Positions 7,631 through 10,712 of a stretch of 10,712 nucleotides of DNA are shown one piece after another; position 1 is the first letter of the stretch, and each line of letters starts with the position of its first letter. Made by a program: the position numbers and the translations under genes. This DNA is from JAAYEB01 sp035306725 (lineage in GTDB: Bacteria; Fibrobacterota; Chitinivibrionia; Chitinivibrionales; Chitinispirillaceae). Below the pieces are notes generated by a model. The model had not been told where the DNA came from. It searched no databases and saw nothing but the letters and a program-made list of their open reading frames with translations. The DNA lies in the NCBI GenBank assembly GCA_035306725.1, contig DATGNN010000181.1:1-10712 (forward strand), read 5' to 3'.

Positions 7631-7986
7631 ATGAAAAATCTTATAATTTTTAACCGTCAGCCTTATGACAGCACAGATGTAACATGGAACGGATTGCGTC
7701 TGGCAGCAGAATTGAAAAAAAACGGTGAGGAAGTGCGTATATTTCTGATGAATGATTCTGTTGATATGGCCCGCGATGTTTGCAAGGCACCCGAAGGATA
7801 CGATCAGGATCTTTCGCAAATGCTCAAAGATCTTATCGTTCAAGCGTTCCAGTGAAAGTTTGTGGTACATGCATGGCACGTTGTGGGATTTACAGAAATC
7901 ACCCCTACTTCGAAGGAGCTCAAAAATCTACCATGCCCGAACTGGCAGAATGGGTAATCAGCAGCGATAAAATATTGACGTTTTGA
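7631..7986 (+). pseudogene. DsrE-like sulfur-transfer family protein, frameshifted
   Basis: This is a small cytoplasmic protein of the DsrE/DsrF-like family (COG1553 type), some members of which relay sulfur on a conserved cysteine. The first part, MKNLIIFNRQPYDSTDVTWN to LSQMLKDLI, is in one frame and hits TGA at 7855. The rest, VPVKVCGTCMARCGIYRN then ELAEWVISSDKILTF (to TGA 7986), is in another. Together they cover the complete family pattern. The total length is one base short of a whole number of codons, and inserting one base near 7834-7846 restores about 118 residues, a normal length. The CGTC cysteines fall near residues 78 and 81, with a third at about 85. ATG 7631 matches the family N-terminus. 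It has no clear ribosome-binding site. A TTG 63 bases upstream would add an unconserved extension. This is either a decayed gene or a sequence error. Confidence 0.78.
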
Positions 7987-8316
7987 ATTAATCAAGTTCA
8001 TTGTGCAGGACTAATCTTGTAACTAGTGATGCTTTTATTTCTGAAGAAATTGTAAATAGAAGAGTTTTAAACGTAATATAACCGTTTTAGAAGTAATGGC
8101 AGATATTAATAATTTTTTACCGGATGAAATTGGATTTAAATCGGTTTGGCAGCAGAATGCCTTATGAAAGTTTAGGTATTATCATGAGAAATTATCCCTG
8201 TGAATAAATACTGAGACTATTTTCTAAGTTCCTGGTTTTAAATACAAGTTTCAATAATTAGACACAGAAACTGGTAACATATTATTTTTATGAACCATGA
8301 TTGATACAGTTTCTGC
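7987..8316. other. AT-rich spacer with no recognisable gene
   Basis: These 330 bases separate the DsrE-like remnant from the DUF1573 gene. Only frames under 30 codons occur, none with a ribosome-binding site or recognisable product. The promoter of the DUF1573 gene must lie here, but I cannot single out convincing -35 and -10 boxes. No strong terminator hairpin is visible. Confidence 0.4.
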
Positions 8317-8322
8317 AGGAGG
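8317..8322 (+). promoter_or_regulatory. strong Shine-Dalgarno AGGAGG of DUF1573 gene
   Basis: AGGAGG with a 7-base spacer to ATG 8330 fixes the start there rather than at an earlier in-frame start (8297), and places the signal peptide at the N-terminus. It is the best ribosome-binding site in the window, which argues that the gene is translated. Confidence 0.75.
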
Positions 8323-8329
8323 TCTTCAT

Positions 8330-9070
8330 ATGAGCGAAAAGTGTAACAGGAATTTATCTCTGTTACTGGGACTTATTTTATTGCCTTTATCTGTTTTTGC
8401 CGGACCAAAAATATCAATAGATAATAAAGATCATGATTTTGGTACAGTTCGTGAAGGTGAAGTTAAAGAATTTATTCATATTTTCAAGGTAAAAAATACC
8501 GGAGACAGCAATTTGGTAATAAAATCGATCCGGCCTGGGTGAGGCTGTACTGCGATCGGGTTCGACTCGATCATCCCTCCCGGTCGGGAAGGAAAAATTG
8601 AAGGAAAAATTAAAGCCAGTGCTGTCAGAGGTTCGTTTAAAAAGTACATCACAGTTATTTCCAATGCCGAAAAAGATTCAACAATTCGTCTTTCTTTAGC
8701 CGGAACAATTAAACAGGAATTAAGCGCAAACAAAAGCTATATAACGATGAAAAAGCCTAAAGGTAACAATCCATGGGAACACGAACTCATTTTGAATACT
8801 AATAAGAAAGATCTCAAAATAAATGAAGTAGTGTTCGTTACACATGATCAATCGTCCAGGGGACCTTCATGGCAATCAACACTGCCAATTCATCTGGACA
8901 ACACTCTTACAAAACTGGACGGAGAAGAAGATGATGGCTTTTTTAATTATACACTGAATCTTTCTGTAATGTTTAGTGGTGAGAATACTACACATGGCAG
9001 ATTCGTAATTAAAACCAATCATCCCAAAAAACCGGAAATTTCCATAAACGGGTTTATTGAGGCAAAATAA
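8330..9070 (+). CDS. exported DUF1573 protein, probable selenoprotein (UGA = Sec71)
   Basis: The 246-residue protein is read through one in-frame TGA at 8540-8542. Residues 1-24 form a Sec signal peptide (cleavage after VFA). Residues 28-127 form a DUF1573 Ig-like (ASH-type) domain: DHDFGTVREGEV, FKVKNTGDSNLVI, then RPG-U-GCT and IIPPGREGKI. A second similar domain follows to the end, closing with GRFVIKTNHPKKPEISINGF. In DUF1573 the strand after NTGD...LVI normally ends in CGCT. Here TGA replaces the first cysteine exactly, giving U71-G-C73. The 176 codons after TGA stay open and in family register. A stem-loop follows the TGA at bacterial-SECIS distance. TGA is a normal stop for neighbouring genes, so this is not a recoded genome. 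DUF1573 has no settled biochemical role. A U-x-C pair suggests thiol redox or metal binding in the periplasm. The alternative is a nonsense mutation. Selenocysteine insertion would need selABCD elsewhere in the genome. Confidence 0.7.
8540..8542 (+). other. in-frame TGA, putative selenocysteine codon
   Basis: The codon context reads CGG CCT GGG TGA GGC TGT ACT (R-P-G-U-G-C-T). It aligns with the first Cys of the family's CGCT motif. Both sides are in the same frame with no indel, unlike the frameshifts in the RND and DsrE-like genes. Confidence 0.65.
8554..8572 (+). promoter_or_regulatory. candidate bacterial SECIS stem-loop
   Basis: GATCGGG (8554-8560) pairs with CTCGATC (8566-8572): seven pairs including one G-U, with loop TTCGA. 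If the two top pairs open, the loop becomes GGUUCGACU with guanines at its 5' side. The loop starts 18 nt after the TGA, within the range described for bacterial SECIS elements, which lie inside the coding region just after UGA and bind SelB. The 50 bases after the TGA contain 32 G/C by hand count, far above the rest of this AT-rich gene. That is consistent with RNA-level constraint. A second small hairpin, TCCC-GGTC-GGGA, follows at 8578-8589. Confidence 0.5.
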
Positions 9071-9227
9071 CTGAACCTGAAAAAACAGGCGTTTATTTTA
9101 AACGAGTCTTTTTAAGATATTGGCACTAATAATTTTTATCTGTTTGGTGTTATCATCAGGTATATACGACCCTGAATGTTACAAAAAAAACTTCTAAATA
9201 CCGCTTATGCAGGCTCACTATTAAATA

Positions 9228-9310
9228 ATTGTCCAGTTCAGGTTCATGTCTTAAAAAATCCCCGGAAATAGAATGATCTGTTTTCCGGGATTTTTTTAAA
9301 ATTGGACAAT
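9228..9310. repeat. outer inverted repeat enclosing the terminator
   Basis: ATTGTCCA (9228-9235) and its exact reverse complement TGGACAAT (9303-9310) flank the terminator hairpin symmetrically. Pairing can extend inward by three more positions including one G-T. The nested arrangement makes an 83-base palindromic unit that could be an extended terminator or a small mobile or dispersed palindromic element. Confidence 0.4.
9253..9297. terminator. bidirectional rho-independent terminator
   Basis: AAAAAATCCCCGGAAA (9253-9268) pairs with TTTTCCGGGATTTTTT (from 9281) with one bulged C. The 12-base loop is TAGAATGATCTG. The A-run on the left and T7 on the right let it work on either strand. It lies about 180 bases after the DUF1573 stop and probably ends that transcript. 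Confidence 0.8.
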
Positions 9311-9463
9311 GTCATTCACGCTAAAACAATTATTTTATCCGATGAACTTTGTGAAACTGTTTTCTGAATTCAATCAAAAAACCGTGCAGACATAAATAAC
9401 AGTTCAATAGTATCTAAATAACTCTTTAATGAGTTTAAATATTAAATACACTTAAAAAGATGC
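9311..9463. promoter_or_regulatory. presumed promoter region of radical-SAM/nikR operon
   Basis: This AT-rich spacer between the terminator and the radical-SAM gene must hold the promoter of the pair. It contains small dyads, including AACTC-TTTAAT-GAGTT (9420-9435). No confident -35/-10 pair and no NikR-type GTATGA/TCATAC operator is visible. Confidence 0.25.
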
Positions 9464-10423
9464 ATGATTATGAAATATAGATATCTTTTCGGACCGGTTC
9501 ATTCCAGACGGCTGGGTATATCGCTTGGTGTTGATATGGTACCTTTTAAAACCTGCAGTTTCAATTGCATTTATTGTGAATGCGGTAAAACCACGAATCT
9601 GACTCAGGAACGCAAAGAGTATGTTCCTGTGGAAGACCTTAAAACAGAACTCAGGCATTTCCTGTCGAAAGACCCAAAACTGGATTATGTAACTTTTGCC
9701 GGAAGCGGTGAACCAACTCTTCATACAGGTATCGGAGAGGTAATCCGTTTCGTTAAGGAAAGCTTTCCACAGTATAAAACGGCCATACTGACTAACGGTT
9801 CACTTCTTCACTTGCAACAGGTTCGTGAAGCCATACTTCCATGCGACCTTGTCAAGCCATCACTGGATGCGGTTTCTGAAGATGTTTTTTATTCAATAAA
9901 TCGTCCCCACTGTAATCTTCACAGTAAAACTGTTATTGACGGATTAATCCAGTTTTCTAAAGAATACCATGGTGCTTTATGGGTTGAAGTTTTTATCGCT
10001 CCTGGTATTAATGACAACAAAGAAGAATTAAAACTGATTAAAGAAACTCTCCAAAAAATAAATCCCACAAGAGTACAGCTTAACAGTCTGGACCGGCCGG
10101 GAGCTGTAGAATGGATTACACCTGCCGAGATTAATTCCCTGAAAGTGATTGCAGAATTTCTCAAACCTCTTGTGGTTGAAATAGTTTCCAGGAAAAATCG
10201 AAAAACAGAGATTCACGAATATTCTGATGAAGACGCGCAACAGACAATCTTGAGTCTCCTGCGCCGGCGTCCGTCAACGATTGAGGAACTCTCCGTTATT
10301 GCAGGACTCAGGGTAGACCAGATATACGACATTATCACAAAGCTTACAGCCAGCGGAGAAATTTCTGAAGAAGCTGTTGGAAAAAAGCAATTTTTCAGAT
10401 TGAGAACGAAAAAACATGAGTAA
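9464..10423 (+). CDS. radical SAM protein, COG0731 type, with C-terminal winged helix
   Basis: The 319-residue cytoplasmic protein carries the radical-SAM [4Fe-4S] motif CSFNCIYC (C31, C35, C38). It is preceded by LFGPVHSRRLGISLGVD, which is characteristic of the COG0731 group, annotated as Fe-S oxidoreductases related to wyosine-synthesis enzymes. The SAM-binding GGE-type strand is FAGSGEPTLH (78-87), and TNGSLL follows in the next strand. After the barrel comes a domain from about 257 to 315 (ILSLLRRRPSTIEELSVIAG, KLTASGEISEE, KKQFFRLR) that looks like a winged helix-turn-helix. The reaction is unknown: a tRNA-modification role is suggested only by distant kinship, and the wHTH suggests nucleic-acid contact or sensing. 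ATG 9470 two codons later is an equally good start, because the family often begins MKY. Its stop overlaps the nikR start by 8 bases, so the two are coupled. Confidence 0.85.
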   Translation: MIMKYRYLFGPVHSRRLGISLGVDMVPFKTCSFNCIYCECGKTTNLTQERKEYVPVEDLKTELRHFLSKDPKLDYVTFAGSGEPTLHTGIGEVIRFVKESFPQYKTAILTNGSLLHLQQVREAILPCDLVKPSLDAVSEDVFYSINRPHCNLHSKTVIDGLIQFSKEYHGALWVEVFIAPGINDNKEELKLIKETLQKINPTRVQLNSLDRPGAVEWITPAEINSLKVIAEFLKPLVVEIVSRKNRKTEIHEYSDEDAQQTILSLLRRRPSTIEELSVIAGLRVDQIYDIITKLTASGEISEEAVGKKQFFRLRTKKHE

Positions 10424-10712
10424 ATTATACCGGTTCGGAGTATCACTGGAAAAAACTCTTATCGATTCCTTTGACAAGCATATTAAAAATTTACAATATA
10501 ACAATCGTTCCGAAGCGATCAGGGATCTGATCCGCAATGAACTCATTCAGAAAAAATGGAAAGAAGGCGGTAAAGTTGCAGGTGCCATAGTTATGACTTA
10601 CGATCATCACAAACGGGATCTTGCATCAAAACTTATCGATATTCAACATCAATTCCATGAACTCATTATCTCCACCCAGCATGTTCATCTCGACCACGAC
10701 AACTGCATGGAA
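10416..10712 (+). CDS. nikR: nickel-responsive regulator NikR (3' end outside window)
   Basis: The first 99 codons of a NikR-type repressor are present. The N-terminal ribbon-helix-helix domain (RFGVSLEKTLIDSFDKHI, NRSEAIRDLIRNEL; residues 6-45) binds DNA. A linker (KWKEGGKVAGAIVMTYDH) leads into the ACT-like nickel-binding domain. All four high-affinity nickel ligands known from Escherichia coli NikR are recognisable: H78, H89, H91 and C97, in QHVHLDHDNCME. The family is usually 130-140 residues, so about 30-40 are missing past the window edge. ATG 10416 overlaps the preceding stop by 8 bases (ATGAGTAA), so translation is coupled to the radical-SAM gene. NikR normally represses nickel uptake when nickel is plentiful. 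Its targets are not in this window. Confidence 0.93.
   Translation, partial: MSKLYRFGVSLEKTLIDSFDKHIKNLQYNNRSEAIRDLIRNELIQKKWKEGGKVAGAIVMTYDHHKRDLASKLIDIQHQFHELIISTQHVHLDHDNCME

Noticed and set aside
7853..7855. TGA in the DsrE-like gene as another selenocysteine codon
   Set aside because: Reading on in the same frame gives no family sequence. The conserved continuation is in a different frame, so this is a frameshift.
8110..8206. Micro-ORFs of 23 and 27 codons in the spacer before the DUF1573 gene
   Set aside because: They have no ribosome-binding site and no recognisable sequence. Frames this short are expected by chance.
8297..8542. A short 81-codon protein ending at the TGA
   Set aside because: It would cut the DUF1573 domain in the middle of a strand right before its signature motif, and the remaining 176 codons continue the same family in the same frame. 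The earlier start at 8297 also lacks the AGGAGG that serves 8330.
8540..8542. Genetic code with TGA as glycine or tryptophan
   Set aside because: TGA terminates the TolC gene (2186), the adaptor gene (3355) and the DsrE-like gene (7986) at natural family ends, and other genes have no internal TGA in frame.
9311..9463. NikR operator (GTATGA-N16-TCATAC) for autoregulation
   Set aside because: Neither half-site occurs at the required spacing here. The isolated GTATGA hexamers elsewhere are inside coding regions.
1..10712. tRNA, rRNA, CRISPR array, insertion sequence with transposase
   Set aside because: I looked for these on both strands and saw no cloverleaf, regularly spaced repeats or transposase-like frame.

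Overview
The window is a stretch of chromosome from a Gram-negative, probably anaerobic bacterium. It has a periplasm and an outer membrane (TolC-type channel, Sec signal peptides, a DsbA-like oxidoreductase), a nickel regulator and a radical-SAM enzyme. Coding GC looks to be in the mid-40s by eye and the intergenic DNA is AT-rich. Gene content would suit a Fibrobacterota, Desulfobacterota or similar lineage, but nothing here fixes the taxon. The standard stop code applies: TGA ends the TolC and adaptor genes.

Layout: (a) 1-303 is GC-richer, apparently non-coding DNA with a strong GA/CT hairpin. (b) 304-6424 is an efflux locus: an ArsR-type repressor with a perfect dyad just before its start codon, then a translationally coupled tripartite pump (outer-membrane channel, membrane-fusion adaptor, RND transporter). 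The RND gene is split by a single-base frameshift at or near a run of six Gs. (c) 6425-9070 holds three separate small genes with redox or sulfur themes: a periplasmic DsbA-like protein with a CPYC centre, a cytoplasmic DsrE-like protein broken by a one-base deletion, and an exported two-domain DUF1573 protein. (d) A bidirectional hairpin terminator nested in a wider inverted repeat closes this part. (e) 9464 to the end carries a COG0731-type radical-SAM protein with a C-terminal winged helix, overlapping the start of nikR, which runs off the window.

The most interesting signal is in the DUF1573 gene (8330-9070). Its reading frame is intact for 246 codons except for one in-frame TGA at codon 71. 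That TGA sits where the family normally has the first cysteine of its CGCT motif, so the product reads U-G-C-T. A 7-bp stem-loop lies 11-30 nt after the TGA, in a locally GC-rich patch of an otherwise AT-rich gene. This fits a bacterial SECIS element. I interpret the gene as a probable selenoprotein, a Sec-for-Cys version of DUF1573. The main alternative is a nonsense mutation or sequence error, which has to be taken seriously because two neighbouring genes carry single-base frameshifts.
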